Source: Myxococcales bacterium
GTDB lineage: Bacteria > Myxococcota_A > Polyangia > GCA-2747355
Assembly (NCBI GenBank): GCA_020431405.1
Contig: JAGQIK010000037.1
Span: 1 to 53,667, forward strand
Length of the DNA stretch: 53,667 bases
Direction of reading: 5' to 3'
Both the position numbers and the translations under genes were made by a program. Positions 19,301-26,804 of the stretch are shown piece after piece (position 1 is the stretch's first letter; each line of letters opens with the position of its first letter). The notes beneath the pieces were generated by a model, which was given only the letters and a program-made list of their open reading frames with translations, ran no database searches and was not told the origin of the DNA.

Positions 19301-20723
19301 GCTGGTGCTCGGCATGCTTGCGGGCCACCTCGGCTTCGCGCGCCTGCTTCTCGGCGGCCGCGCGGGCACGCACGGCGACGCGACGTGCCTGCTCGGCGCT
19401 GTCGCGCGCCGCTACGGCCTGCGCGCGCGCCTTGACCGCGCGGTCGCGCTCGCTCTTGGCCCGATCACGCTCGGCCTCGGCACGCTTGCGCGCCGCTTCG
19501 GCCGCGCCCAGCCGCGACTGGACGCCGTCGAGGGCCGACGCCGCGCTGCGCTGCGCTCGGGCAGCACGCGCGTGACGCGCACGCGCTTCCACCAGCGCAC
19601 GCGCCAGCTTCTTCAGCCGGCGGCGCGTCGCCTCGTCTACCTTGGGTCGCTTGGCAGCGGCCGCGCGCGCCGCGCGCATCGCCGACTGCATCTTCGCCAG
19701 CTCGACGCTCTGCCGCTGCGCCGCGACACGAGCGTTCTCCAGCCGGCTCTTCATCGTCTGCGCCCGCGCACGCGCCTTGGCTTCGGCGGCGCGCTGATGC
19801 TCGAGCGCCTGCCGCGCCCGCGCCAACGCCTTCGACTGCATCGTCAGCAGCGCGCGCTGCTTTGCGGCCTCGGCCTGGTGCGCTTGCGCCGCGCGCTTGG
19901 CCTGCTCGGCAGCTTTTCGCGCCGCGAACGCAGCCTGGCGCGCCCGCGCCGTCTCGCCGCGCTGCGCCAGCGCCGCCTGCTTCGCCCGCTCGGCCTGCGC
20001 CTTGAGGGCCTCGGCGGCCTTCTTGGCGCGCTCGGCCTCGTCGCGCAGCCGCTTGGCTTCCGTACGCGCCTTCGCCACCTCGTCATGCGCCTTGGCGGCC
20101 GCAGCGAGGGCGCCCTTGGCGGCCTGTCGCTGCGACGCTGCATCCGCGCGAGCGCGCGCCTCGGCAGCCTTCGCGCGAGCCTCGGCCTGCCGCGCCTGCG
20201 ACGCCAGCACGCGCGCCCGCTTGGCCTCCGCGCGCGCCTTGCCCGCGGCCGCCTTGTTCTGGTCCATCGGCCGCGGCTTGTGCGGCGTGACCGTCACCAT
20301 CAGCTTGCTGCCGATGATGCGCGCGTTGTAATGGCATCCACGGCGGAAGTTGATCATCACGCGAGCGATCAGCTTCGAGTTGGTGCGGAACGATGTCGTG
20401 GCGATCTGGCTCACGGCCCACGAGTCGACGTCGCGCAGCTCCGGCACGCCCGAGAATCGCCCGTTGGCGATGTCGAGCGTCAGCCGCGGCGGGCGTTCCA
20501 GCTTGAACACCGAGAACATCGGTCGTGACGAGCCCGTTAGCTCGATGATCGTCTCGTCGCCGCGCTCTTGCACCTTCAGCGTGCTGATGGTGTTGAGCGA
20601 GCGCGCCTGCGCGCTGCTCGCGAGCAGCGCGACCGCTGCGATCATACCGACCCGCGTCAAGCGCTCTCTGCGCTCTCGGCCTCGGCGTCCCTTCGCCACG
20701 CTGGCGAATTGCTCTCGACTCAT
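16320..20723 (-). CDS. pilQ: Type IV pilus secretin PilQ with a giant coiled-coil insertion
   Basis: A 1467-residue protein, far longer than typical PilQ (roughly 700-900). An AAGGAG site eight bases upstream sets the ATG at 20,723. Order: signal peptide (V-G-M-I-A-A-V-A-L-L-A-S-S-A-Q-A); AMIN-like domain (about 38-140); about 715 residues (154-870) of uninterrupted Ala/Arg/Lys/Glu/Gln-rich heptad sequence with almost no Gly, Pro or aromatics; a second AMIN-like domain (about 880-990); a secretin N-domain from D-L-D-F-K-D-A-D-I-H-N-I-L-R-L-L (about 1041); and the secretin beta-barrel with V-L-I-E-A-R-I-V-E, V-T-I-P-F-S-Q-V, V-I-G-G-I-Y-T-T and F-I-T-P-R-I-I. It would form the outer-membrane pilus pore. 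The reading frame is open throughout with no sign of a frameshift. Confidence 0.93.
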   Translation of the reverse strand: MSREQFASVAKGRRGRERRERLTRVGMIAAVALLASSAQARSLNTISTLKVQERGDETIIELTGSSRPMFSVFKLERPPRLTLDIANGRFSGVPELRDVDSWAVSQIATTSFRTNSKLIARVMINFRRGCHYNARIIGSKLMVTVTPHKPRPMDQNKAAAGKARAEAKRARVLASQARQAEARAKAAEARARADAASQRQAAKGALAAAAKAHDEVAKARTEAKRLRDEAERAKKAAEALKAQAERAKQAALAQRGETARARQAAFAARKAAEQAKRAAQAHQAEAAKQRALLTMQSKALARARQALEHQRAAEAKARARAQTMKSRLENARVAAQRQSVELAKMQSAMRAARAAAAKRPKVDEATRRRLKKLARALVEARARHARAARAQRSAASALDGVQSRLGAAEAARKRAEAERDRAKSERDRAVKARAQAVAARDSAEQARRVAVRARAAAEKQAREAEVARKHAEHQRVLAEKARGRALSRQREEAKRRVAAERAQIEAQRKARRLASAAALVASRRQKLASVAEDVARLQNALTRSKRREHALSQKMRGIRERVERERRVAQQAKATTIRLRAEVAQASKRQRQLTQALATVKHELQQQRTITAQARLAVNTMRVAVKRARAKVAAKRGTARRRAEAELADARRRLAEARQAQARAESARLALGKRLRSAAKAQRQSDQALSRTRGSLAGARAAELAARTLLDKTHRELASARGALASTSRRRRAEEQRRAVAEKKRRAEERGLLLAEKKRRAADAARRRAGAKLSKTRDALARAEKAREHAQAELRATRKSLASARAARKAELHKLALLKRRRDRTRHALRRSQRSARKQLTTWRARKEALDQRARRLARLAKRYSRGQTAKFAAGQSATPPARREAKAATARVRNVSFVDGRRDARVVVRLDGAVSHRILSGSKGAELLLSGASLPRILQRTLDTSAFHGPVTRVSSYAADENGVVRVRVALDGAPAHSVYRKGDTLIWRFAKKVASADAQPADKRAAHVRSRTVEYGGTKVAGARTRARRFRRRRYRGRRIDLDFKDADIHNILRLLSDVGNVNIVTSDAVQGRVTIRMKNVPWDQALDVILRAKGMGMVREGNLLRVAPRADLEKEREAELARQKQVLLLQPLETRLIPLSYAQAQDVLAKLRYTISPRGKLTYDARTNMVIARDIAQNLNLMERMIRNLDTQTPQVLIEARIVEARSNFSQEFGIQWGAAFTASPANGNSTGLVFPNQIGIGGGTTDGNTPTAGLLLGSAANPNFVVNMPAATGLNSGAALGLTLGSLSGNFNLNLRLSAAEATGTIRIVSAPKITTLDNVQARISQGVTIPFSQVSANGVQTQFRDARLDLTVRPHVTADGSVIMKINVTRNEPDFVNTGPRGDPTILTKEARTEMLVKDGETSVIGGIYTTRDGRSWNKVPWFAEIPILGWLFKKRRDTSDREEVLVFITPRIINRAQSIGR

Positions 20724-21197
20724 TGCCGAATCTCCTTTGCCCGCGGGTCGTGACCCGCGCGCGAACGAACCCGCACACGCGGTCTCGCTTCGCCCGGGCG
20801 GCAGGCGCACGCCTCCCGAGACGATGGCGACACCATCGTTAGCGCTCGACTGTGAGCGCTCGACTGAGCGCACCGGCGCTCAGCCGCTTGCTTGTCCTTG
20901 CTGCCGACCGTCGCTACGGCTGACGGTCACCACGTGTCGCTCGCCGTCCCCGGCGAGGTATCTAGTCCCGATCCTCGGTGGCGCTCGCGTACGCCGTTCG
21001 AGGCTCGGTTGGCCCGTGACACGCTCGCTACCGTTTGGTCCCGAGCGGCGCGCCCGTGGCGCTCTGCGCTGCCGCGGAAGACGTCTCCGCGGCTTCTATC
21101 TTTGCCGCGGTAGAGCTCCGCGTCCGATCGAATGTGCCGCGCATATTTTCCGACTGAAGCGCGGCCGAAGAAAGTTTTCTTAGATCCTCACACCGTT
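20724..21197 (-). other. 474-base non-coding, stem-loop-rich gap upstream of pilQ
   Basis: No supportable gene lies here. Perfect inverted repeats by position: CGCGGGTC/GACCCGCG (20,742-20,759, just upstream of the pilQ ribosome site); ACGATGG/CCATCGT (20,821-20,839); GACCGTC/GACGGTC (20,906-20,928); CTCGCCG/CGGCGAG with a four-base loop (20,940-20,957); GCCGCGGA/TCCGCGGC with a seven-base loop (21,071-21,093); and AAGAAA/TTTCTT (21,168-21,181) close to the pilP stop. A 12-bp direct repeat AGCGCTCGACTG is at 20,841-20,852 and 20,855-20,866. This looks like a structured leader or processing/attenuation region; its role is inferred. Confidence 0.6.
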
Positions 21198-21761
21198 CTA
21201 ATTGACGCGCTGCTCGCGGACCGCTTTCGAGTGCAGCTCGATCACGCGGTCTGCCGTACGCTGCGTGTCTTCCGACTGCTCCTGGATCTGCACGACAACC
21301 TTGTCGGGCAGGATCTGTTTGACCCTCGCCGCGTTCTTGCTGATGTAGTCGCCGCGCTTGACCGAGATGCCCAGCCCCTTGGGGTCGCGGAACATCGCGC
21401 GCGCGCGCACCCGTCCCGTGACCACGGCGATGAGGCGCAGCTCGTCGAGGCCGTAGCGCGGCAGCAGGATCTTGCGCTGCAGCCGCACCGTGCGGCGGAT
21501 CGGGTTGGCGAACTCGCCGAGGTACGAACGGAACGGATCGCGGTTGGTCTGGATCGATTCGGCGAAGTCCTCGTCGCCCAGCGTCGACTTGCGGCGCTTC
21601 ACGCGCCCTGGCGCTTGCGGCGGTCTACGCGGCGGAGGACGCTTGGCGCCGGGCTTGCGCGGCGCCGCCTTGCCGAAGGGGCTGCTCTTCTTGTCGTCAC
21701 AGCCCTGCACACCAAGCAGCAGCAGGGCCGCCACGCCGAGCACCATCCTCGTAGTCTTCAT
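21198..21761 (-). CDS. pilP: Type IV pilus assembly lipoprotein PilP
   Basis: A 187-residue lipoprotein (M-V-L-G-V-A-A-L-L-L-L-G-V-Q-G-C). A Pro/Arg-rich linker follows, then a C-terminal beta-domain with N-R-D-P-F-R-S-Y-L, Y-G-L-D-E-L-R-L-I-A-V-V and V-K-R-G-D-Y-I-S-K-N-A-A-R-V, typical of PilP. It links the PilM/N/O inner-membrane complex to PilQ in the periplasm. A GGAG site seven bases upstream supports the ATG at 21,761 over a GTG at 21,776 that would overlap pilO. Confidence 0.93.
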   Translation of the reverse strand: MKTTRMVLGVAALLLLGVQGCDDKKSSPFGKAAPRKPGAKRPPPRRPPQAPGRVKRRKSTLGDEDFAESIQTNRDPFRSYLGEFANPIRRTVRLQRKILLPRYGLDELRLIAVVTGRVRARAMFRDPKGLGISVKRGDYISKNAARVKQILPDKVVVQIQEQSEDTQRTADRVIELHSKAVREQRVN

Positions 21762-21772
21762 CGCGTGGCTCC

Positions 21773-22360
21773 TCACACCGGTCGCTTTCCGACGAAGCGG
21801 AAGGTGCTGATCACGAACTGCGCCCGCAGCACGACACCTTGCTCGGTCTGCGCTGGTGACGTCAGGAGCAGGTCCTCGATCTTGACGATGCGTTTGAGGT
21901 CCTTCTCCATGTAGTAGAAGAATTTAGAGAGCTGGTGGAAGCTGCCGGTGATCGTCATTCGCACTGGGATCTGCGCGTAGAACGACTGCCTCACCTCGGG
22001 CCGCTGATCGTAGGTCAGGATGTTGACGCCCGCGGCGGCTGCCTGCGCGTGGATCGACTGCAGGAACGTCGAGATGTTGGCGTCGTCGGGCAGGACCTTG
22101 AGCAGCTCTTTTTGCTCGTCCAGCAGCTTGTTCACTTCTGCACGGAACGCGCGGTATCTCTGTTTTCTGTCGAGATACTTGGTCTTCTCTGCTTCGAGCT
22201 GCTTCACGCGTGTCGACAGTGATTTCGCCTTGTCCGCGAGATCCGAGTAGAACACGAAGTAAAAGACTGCGCCAATAAACGCGCTGATAGCGAGCAAGGC
22301 GATGACCTTGACCCGCGTAGGCGTCCTGACGAATCTTTCCATCACATCGGAGAGCGCCAT
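21773..22360 (-). CDS. pilO: Type IV pilus inner-membrane protein PilO
   Basis: A 195-residue protein with one membrane segment (V-I-A-L-L-A-I-S-A-F-I-G-A-V-F-Y-F-V-F-Y, about 19-38). A coiled coil (about 40-90) and a ferredoxin-like periplasmic domain (L-P-D-D-A-N-I-S-T-F-L, G-S-F-H-Q-L-S-K-F-F-Y) follow. It pairs with PilN in the alignment complex. A GAGGAG site lies seven bases before the ATG. The gene sits between pilN (12-base gap) and pilP. Confidence 0.94.
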   Translation of the reverse strand: MALSDVMERFVRTPTRVKVIALLAISAFIGAVFYFVFYSDLADKAKSLSTRVKQLEAEKTKYLDRKQRYRAFRAEVNKLLDEQKELLKVLPDDANISTFLQSIHAQAAAAGVNILTYDQRPEVRQSFYAQIPVRMTITGSFHQLSKFFYYMEKDLKRIVKIEDLLLTSPAQTEQGVVLRAQFVISTFRFVGKRPV

Positions 22361-22372
22361 CGCTTATCTCCT

Positions 22373-23008
22373 CTAGTACTTGACCGTCGCGGTCATCGAG
22401 AAGCGCACGACCTTGAGGCCGAGCCTTCCATCGACTACCTGGTCGTTGCGCTTGAGCTGGACGTTGTCGAAGTACTTCGAGATGTTGAGCCGCTTGTGGA
22501 ACTCGGCGATGTCGTCGTAGTCCTTGGCCTTGCCGATGATCTCGAGTGAGCGCCGGCGCTCGTTGAACTGCTCGATCCACAGTCGGCGCGGGTTCCAGTT
22601 GCGGTTGATCCGCGAGCTCGGGTTGCGCCGCACCTTCTCGTCGTAGGCCTTCTGGTCGTAGGTCGGCCGGCCGTTGGCGCTCAGGATCGAGCTCATCTCG
22701 CGCATCAACCACACCGGGCCGGTGCGCGCCGAATTGAGCTGGTTGATGATGTTGCGCTGGGCGATCAGCCGCTGGCGCTGCGCCTGCAGCCGGTCATAGT
22801 CGCCCACTTCCTTCTTCAGCGCGTCGATCTCGGTGGTCAGGCCGGCGACGATGCGGTTCTTCTCGGCGACCTCGTCGGACGCCATGTTGTAGAGGAAGAA
22901 CATCGCCACGATCTCGACAGCGAACAGCAGCACGAACAGCAGCAGCTGCCGCTGGCCCATCTGGACCTTCTTGACCTGACGAACCGGCAGTAGGTTGATC
23001 CGGATCAT
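22373..23008 (-). CDS. pilN: Type IV pilus inner-membrane protein PilN
   Basis: A 211-residue protein with the conserved N-terminal tail M-I-R-I-N-L-L-P-V-R that docks into PilM. One membrane segment follows (L-L-L-F-V-L-L-F-A-V-E-I-V-A-M-F-F-L-Y), then a coiled coil and a periplasmic domain ending F-S-M-T-A-T-V-K-Y. The ATG overlaps the pilM stop (ATGA) and has a GGGAG site upstream. Confidence 0.94.
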   Translation of the reverse strand: MIRINLLPVRQVKKVQMGQRQLLLFVLLFAVEIVAMFFLYNMASDEVAEKNRIVAGLTTEIDALKKEVGDYDRLQAQRQRLIAQRNIINQLNSARTGPVWLMREMSSILSANGRPTYDQKAYDEKVRRNPSSRINRNWNPRRLWIEQFNERRRSLEIIGKAKDYDDIAEFHKRLNISKYFDNVQLKRNDQVVDGRLGLKVVRFSMTATVKY

Positions 23009-24051
23009 AGGCTGTCTCCCTCCGCGCGAAGGGCCAGGCCCATGGCGACGGCCGCCATCGGCGCTTGTGCTCGCACGTAGTCCATGTCGAACGTCTCCTC
23101 GTCGACGGCGACGCCGCGGAACGGGTCGAGCATCTCGACGGGGATGCGCGCCCGGTCTTCGATCGCCTTCTTCAGCGCGGGGACGCGCGCGGAGCCGCCG
23201 CTGAGGTAGATGCGGTCGATCTGCCCATCCGCCGTGGTGGCGAGGAAGAAGTCAAACGAGCGCTGGAACTCGCCGGCCATCACCTCGGCCTGCTGCGTGA
23301 GGATGTCGTCGACCTCGCGCGGGATGACCTCGTCGCCGGCGGTGCCGCCGCACTTGTAGGCCTCCGCCTCCTCGTAGCCGACGTTGAGCTGCTTCTGGAT
23401 CTCTTCGGTGAAGGTGTTGCCGCCGATGGTCACATCGCGCGTGAACATGCTCTGGCCGTTCTGCGTGATGTTGAGCGTGCTGATCGACGCGCCGACGTTG
23501 AGCAGCGCCACCGTCTCGGGCGGCGTGCCGTAGTTGACCTCGAAGCAGTTCTGCAGCGTGAAGGCCGCCACATCGACGCAGACCGGATTGAGCGACGCCT
23601 CGCGCGCCGTATCGGCGTAGTCGGCGACGACTTCCTTCTTGGCAGCGACGAGCAGCACCTCCATCTGGTTGGCGCCCATCTGCTGCCCCAGCACCTGATG
23701 GTCGACCTCGACGTCGTCCTTGGCGAAGGGGATGTGGTGCTCGGCCTCCCAGTGGATCTGCTCTTCGAGCTCGTCGGCCGTCATCACCGGGACGCTGATC
23801 TTCTTGATGATCACCGAGTGACCGGCGATGGCCAGCGCCACGTCCTTGTGGCGGATGCGCAGCTGCCCGAACAGCGACCGCGTGGCGTCGGCGATGGCCG
23901 TCGCGTTCATCACCGAGCCGTCGACGATGCTCTGCGTCGGGACGGGCTCGATCCCGAAGTTGACCAGTTGCACGCCACGCTTGGTCTGCTTGACCTGCAC
24001 GACCTTGATGGCGCTGCTGCCAATGTCGAGACCGATACAGTTCTTCGCCAT
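23005..24051 (-). CDS. pilM: Type IV pilus actin-like ATPase PilM
   Basis: A 348-residue cytoplasmic FtsA/actin-fold protein. It has I-G-L-D-I-G-S-S-A-I-K-V-V (phosphate 1), E-E-Q-I-H-W-E-A-E-H-H-I-P-F, A-L-L-N-V-G-A-S-I-S-T-L-N-I (phosphate 2 region) and I-Y-L-S-G-G-S-A-R-V-P-A-L (adenosine motif). It binds the PilN N-terminus to form the cytoplasmic ring. A GGAGG site precedes the ATG. It is the first gene of the pilMNOP run; an upstream gap of about 200 bases separates it from the HTH gene. Confidence 0.95.
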   Translation of the reverse strand: MAKNCIGLDIGSSAIKVVQVKQTKRGVQLVNFGIEPVPTQSIVDGSVMNATAIADATRSLFGQLRIRHKDVALAIAGHSVIIKKISVPVMTADELEEQIHWEAEHHIPFAKDDVEVDHQVLGQQMGANQMEVLLVAAKKEVVADYADTAREASLNPVCVDVAAFTLQNCFEVNYGTPPETVALLNVGASISTLNITQNGQSMFTRDVTIGGNTFTEEIQKQLNVGYEEAEAYKCGGTAGDEVIPREVDDILTQQAEVMAGEFQRSFDFFLATTADGQIDRIYLSGGSARVPALKKAIEDRARIPVEMLDPFRGVAVDEETFDMDYVRAQAPMAAVAMGLALRAEGDSL

Positions 24052-24122
24052 CCACTCACCTCCGCTGCGGCCGCAGCCGCGCCGGTGAAGGCACTTGAGT
24101 CACGTTCCGAACCAGCGATGTC

Positions 24123-24138
24123 AGATCAAAAGTGATCT
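24123..24138. promoter_or_regulatory. Inverted repeat upstream of pilM
   Basis: AGATCA and TGATCT flank a four-base AAAG spacer, a perfect 6+6 dyad about 75 bases upstream of the pilM start. A second dyad, AACGCAGG near 24,140 and CCTGCGTT near 24,206, brackets the same non-coding gap. Either could be a protein-binding site for a regulator such as the adjacent HTH protein; no direct evidence supports this. Confidence 0.35.
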
Positions 24139-24255
24139 TAACGCAGGTGCGGCGCGTGTTCCTGTTTGTGACGTGAATCGACTGCCGCGGGCTGTCTGCA
24201 CGCCTGCGTTACAGCTACAGGCGCAACAACTGCCGCAGTCTCTTGACGGCCGCGT

Positions 24256-24618
24256 CTAGTCTTCTTCGCCGAAGACTGCGACGCGATCGGAAGGCGTTAG
24301 ACCCAGAGCCTCGAGTATCTTGCGCTTCGTATCCATGCGACAGGGCATTCCCTTTTCGACCCTGTCGATGGTCAACGTCGAAAGTCCTGCGCGTCGAGCG
24401 AGCTCGGCCTTGCTCATCATGCGCTCGGTACGCAGCTTGCGAACGTTGTTCTTGCTGACTCGCGGCTTCTTCTTGACCGTGCCCTTCTTCGTCGCCGTCG
24501 CTACCTTCTTGGTAGTCGGTGACGAAGACGCATCAGCACTCGCCGAAGCGGCGTCGGGTGTATTTCGACGCTCGTCCTCGCTTGCGCGCTGCTGTTGCTC
24601 GGTCTTCCGGGTCTCCAT
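24256..24618 (-). CDS. HTH (XRE/Cro-type) regulator upstream of pilM
   Basis: A 120-residue protein. Residues 1-50 are a polar, Ser/Thr/Lys-rich tail. Residues 57-115 form a Cro/CI-type helix-turn-helix (V-R-K-L-R-T-E-R-M-M-S-K-A-E-L-A-R-R-A-G-L-S-T-L-T-I-D-R-V-E-K-G), followed by a short acidic end. It lies directly upstream of pilM on the same strand, so it may control the pilus genes or be co-transcribed with them (inference). It has a well-formed sigma-70 promoter with a dyad over the -35 element. Confidence 0.85.
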   Translation of the reverse strand: METRKTEQQQRASEDERRNTPDAASASADASSSPTTKKVATATKKGTVKKKPRVSKNNVRKLRTERMMSKAELARRAGLSTLTIDRVEKGMPCRMDTKRKILEALGLTPSDRVAVFGEED

Positions 24619-24674
24619 CTCTGTGCCGTTCTTCAGAAGCGCTAGGCCGTAGTGGATGCTTCTAAGATGGCACG

Positions 24675-24704
24675 ATTATGAAATCGCCTCCGTGTGGCTG
24701 TCAA
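24675..24704 (-). promoter_or_regulatory. Sigma-70-type promoter of the HTH gene
   Basis: On the minus strand TTGACA (24,704-24,699) is followed after 18 bases by CATAAT (24,680-24,675), matching the consensus at 11 of 12 positions. Transcription would start near 24,668, about 50 bases before the HTH start codon. This is the strongest sigma-70 match I found in the window. Confidence 0.65.
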
Positions 24705-24711
24705 GAGCCAC
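24694..24711. promoter_or_regulatory. Operator-like dyad over the -35 box
   Basis: GTGGCT and AGCCAC form a perfect dyad with a six-base spacer. The spacer and one arm contain the TTGACA -35 hexamer, so a protein bound here would block the promoter. Autorepression by the HTH protein is the simplest reading (inference). Confidence 0.5.
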
Positions 24712-25136
24712 GTCACCTAAATTAGATATAATTAAGTTAAATTTACATATTAAGTAGCACTCAATTTGATCCCAGCGGGACAGGCATGAAATCGGCCGAA
24801 TGCGCGGTGCGCGGTGCGCCAGCGCCACTCGCGCGGACTCGAAAAAGCCCTAGCGAATCGAGCGCGCACCTCCATCTCAACGGCCATCCTCAGATGGCAC
24901 CAGCAGTGATGAGGCACCATGAGAGTCGATGAGAGGTGATTGTCGGCGATTAGCTCTCCGACGATGTCGCTTTCCGCGCTGCGCTCGATCGGTCATCTGC
25001 GTACAGTTACCTACCTTGGAGCACAAGCTACCAACACCCGCCAGAGGGGGCAAAAAAACGCGCGCAGAAAACAGCGAATGGGTGCTCGAGCGTAGGAGGT
25101 CAGGCGTGACGGCAGCAGAGCGGCGCCTGGCGACGC

Positions 25137-26519
25137 CTACAGGTCCGTGATCTCGTAGGCTTTGATCTTGTAAAGCAGCGCTCGGTGGCTGATCTCGAGC
25201 AGCTTGGCGGCGGCGGTGCGGTTGCCGCCCGTCTGCTCGAGCGCCCGACGGATCAGGCGCTCTTCGATGATGCGGCTGGCCTTCTTGATGCTCAGGGTGT
25301 CGCCGAGCAGGGTGTCAGCGCGGTTGCCGGCCCCTTCGCGAACCTTGGCTGGCAGCGTGTCGACATCGATTTGGTCGCCCTCGGCGAGCACCATCGCGTG
25401 CTCGATGGTGTTCTCCAGCTCGCGCACGTTTCCAGGCCAGCGATAGTCGAGAAGCAGGCGCATGGCGTCCTGGCTGATGCCCTGGATGTTGATGCCTAGG
25501 CGCACGTTGGTCGATTTGATGAAGTGGCTCACCAGCGGCGGGATGTCCTCGGCGCGCTCGCGAAGCGGCGGTAGCGTGATCGGAAGGACGTTGAGCCGAT
25601 AGAACAGGTCCTCGCGAAACCGCCCGGCCGCGACCTCCTCTTCGAGGTTTTTGACGGTGGCAGCGATGACGCGCACGTTGACTTTGCGCCCGACGGTGTC
25701 GCCCACGGGCCGAATCTCTTCTTCCTGCAGGACGCGCAGCAGCTTGACCTGCAGGTTGAGTGGCAGCTCGCCCACCTCGTCGAGAAAGAGCGTGCCCTCG
25801 TGGGCTTCGTCGAAGAGCCCCTTCTTGTCCTGCGTCGCGTCGGTGAACGCACCCTTCTTGTGACCGAACAGCTCCGACTCGAGCAGGTTCTCGGGGATGG
25901 CACCGCAGTTGACAGGCACGAATGACAACAGCGCGCGCGGGCTGTACTTGTGCGCAGCCTGCGCGACGAGCTCTTTACCGGTGCCCGACTCGCCCTGGAT
26001 CAGCAGCGTGGTCTTGTACTCGGCGATCTTGCGCACCGTCTTGAAGATGCGCGCCATGGCGTCGCTGCGCGCCACCATGTTGCCCACCGCGGGCGCCTGC
26101 AGCGTCTGAATCTGCGTGCGCAGCGCCTTGTTCTCTTCCTTGAGCCGCTCGCGCTCTTCGGCCTTGCGCAACAGCAGCGAGACCTCCGCTGGCTTGAACG
26201 GCTTGGCGATGTAGTCGTAGGCGCCGCGTCGCATCGCCTCCAGCGCGGTGTCCACCGAGCCGTAGGCCGACATCATGATCACCACCAGCTCGGGCACCGC
26301 GGCGTGCGCGCGCGACAGCAGCTCGAGGCCATCCACATCGGGCATGCGGATGTCGCTGATCATCACGTCGAAGGTCTTGCTCGAAAGCTCGTCGAGCGCT
26401 TCGTCGGCGGACGCGGCGAGGGTCACGCGCCGCCCCTCTTGGCGAAGCACGGCCCCGAGCATGTGTCGGATGTTCTCTTCGTCGTCGACGACGAGAACGC
26501 GCGAGAGGCGAAGTTCCAT
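25137..26519 (-). CDS. Sigma-54-dependent response regulator (NtrC/PilR family)
   Basis: A 460-residue activator. The receiver (1-120) has the acidic pair D12/D13, phospho-acceptor D56 (I-S-D-I-R-M-P) and Lys106. The AAA+ domain (about 145-375) has Walker A G-E-S-G-T-G-K-E (176-183), Walker B T-L-F-L-D-E-V-G (243-250) and the sensor arginines. The sigma-54-contacting loop reads G-A-F-T-D-A (223-228) rather than the usual G-A-F-T-G-A. A Fis-type HTH ends the protein ([21 protein letters not shown]). It would activate -24/-12 promoters by ATP hydrolysis. It is divergent from the VWA lipoprotein whose promoter at 26,657 fits sigma-54. No cognate kinase is adjacent. Confidence 0.94.
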   Translation of the reverse strand: MELRLSRVLVVDDEENIRHMLGAVLRQEGRRVTLAASADEALDELSSKTFDVMISDIRMPDVDGLELLSRAHAAVPELVVIMMSAYGSVDTALEAMRRGAYDYIAKPFKPAEVSLLLRKAEERERLKEENKALRTQIQTLQAPAVGNMVARSDAMARIFKTVRKIAEYKTTLLIQGESGTGKELVAQAAHKYSPRALLSFVPVNCGAIPENLLESELFGHKKGAFTDATQDKKGLFDEAHEGTLFLDEVGELPLNLQVKLLRVLQEEEIRPVGDTVGRKVNVRVIAATVKNLEEEVAAGRFREDLFYRLNVLPITLPPLRERAEDIPPLVSHFIKSTNVRLGINIQGISQDAMRLLLDYRWPGNVRELENTIEHAMVLAEGDQIDVDTLPAKVREGAGNRADTLLGDTLSIKKASRIIEERLIRRALEQTGGNRTAAAKLLEISHRALLYKIKAYEITDL

Positions 26520-26656
26520 CGAGCAGCCCGGATCCTACGCTGCGGCTCAGTTGGGCGGCAAGTTGCAGCGTTCGACGACAATCACGTTGACTGCACGCGC
26601 AACCGACGTTGGCGACCGCGACGCTGCGCGCACGATGTAACGGCTGCTTAGCGCGC

Positions 26657-26672
26657 TGGCACCGCCCTTGCT
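26657..26672 (+). promoter_or_regulatory. Sigma-54 (-24/-12) promoter of the first VWA lipoprotein gene
   Basis: TGGCAC, five bases (CGCCC), then TTGCT, with the invariant GG and GC ten bases apart. It matches the core sigma-54 consensus TGGCAC-N5-TTGC in full. It points toward the VWA gene starting at 26,805, giving a leader of about 120 bases. It lies about 140 bases from the start of the divergent sigma-54 activator gene. Confidence 0.75.
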
Positions 26673-26804
26673 CATCTCACGCGTAGAACACGACTGGCGC
26701 TCTACGCTCGCTTTACCTGGAACCAGCTCTCGCAGCGCAGGCACCGGTGCATTGAACGCTTGCTGCGGAAGACCGCGCCGCGGCGCGACAGAAAGAGGAA
26801 AACG

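Larger units (their letters stand above)
24619..25136. other. Non-coding gap with an AT-rich island
   Basis: This 518-base gap lies between the HTH start and the sigma-54 activator stop. Positions 24,716-24,775 are strikingly AT-rich in a GC-rich genome, with runs such as AATTAGATATAATTAAG and TTAAATTTACATATTAAG. They lie immediately upstream of the -35 box, where an UP element or nucleoid-protein/IHF site would sit. Two TGGCAC motifs (24,668 and 24,895 areas) lack a proper -12 element. I see no gene in the rest of the gap. Confidence 0.6.

Noticed and set aside
16110-20528. 1472-codon plus-strand open frame antisense to pilQ
   Set aside because: It is a GC-skew shadow of the Ala/Arg-rich coiled coil; pilQ has the ribosome site, signal peptide and secretin motifs.
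24666-24903. Two TGGCAC motifs in the gap upstream of the HTH gene
   Set aside because: Neither is followed by a TTGC element at the right spacing, and no plus-strand gene follows.
26547-26744. 65-codon minus-strand frame between the activator and VWA1 genes
   Set aside because: It spans the plus-strand sigma-54 promoter at 26,657, has no clear ribosome site and no recognisable sequence.
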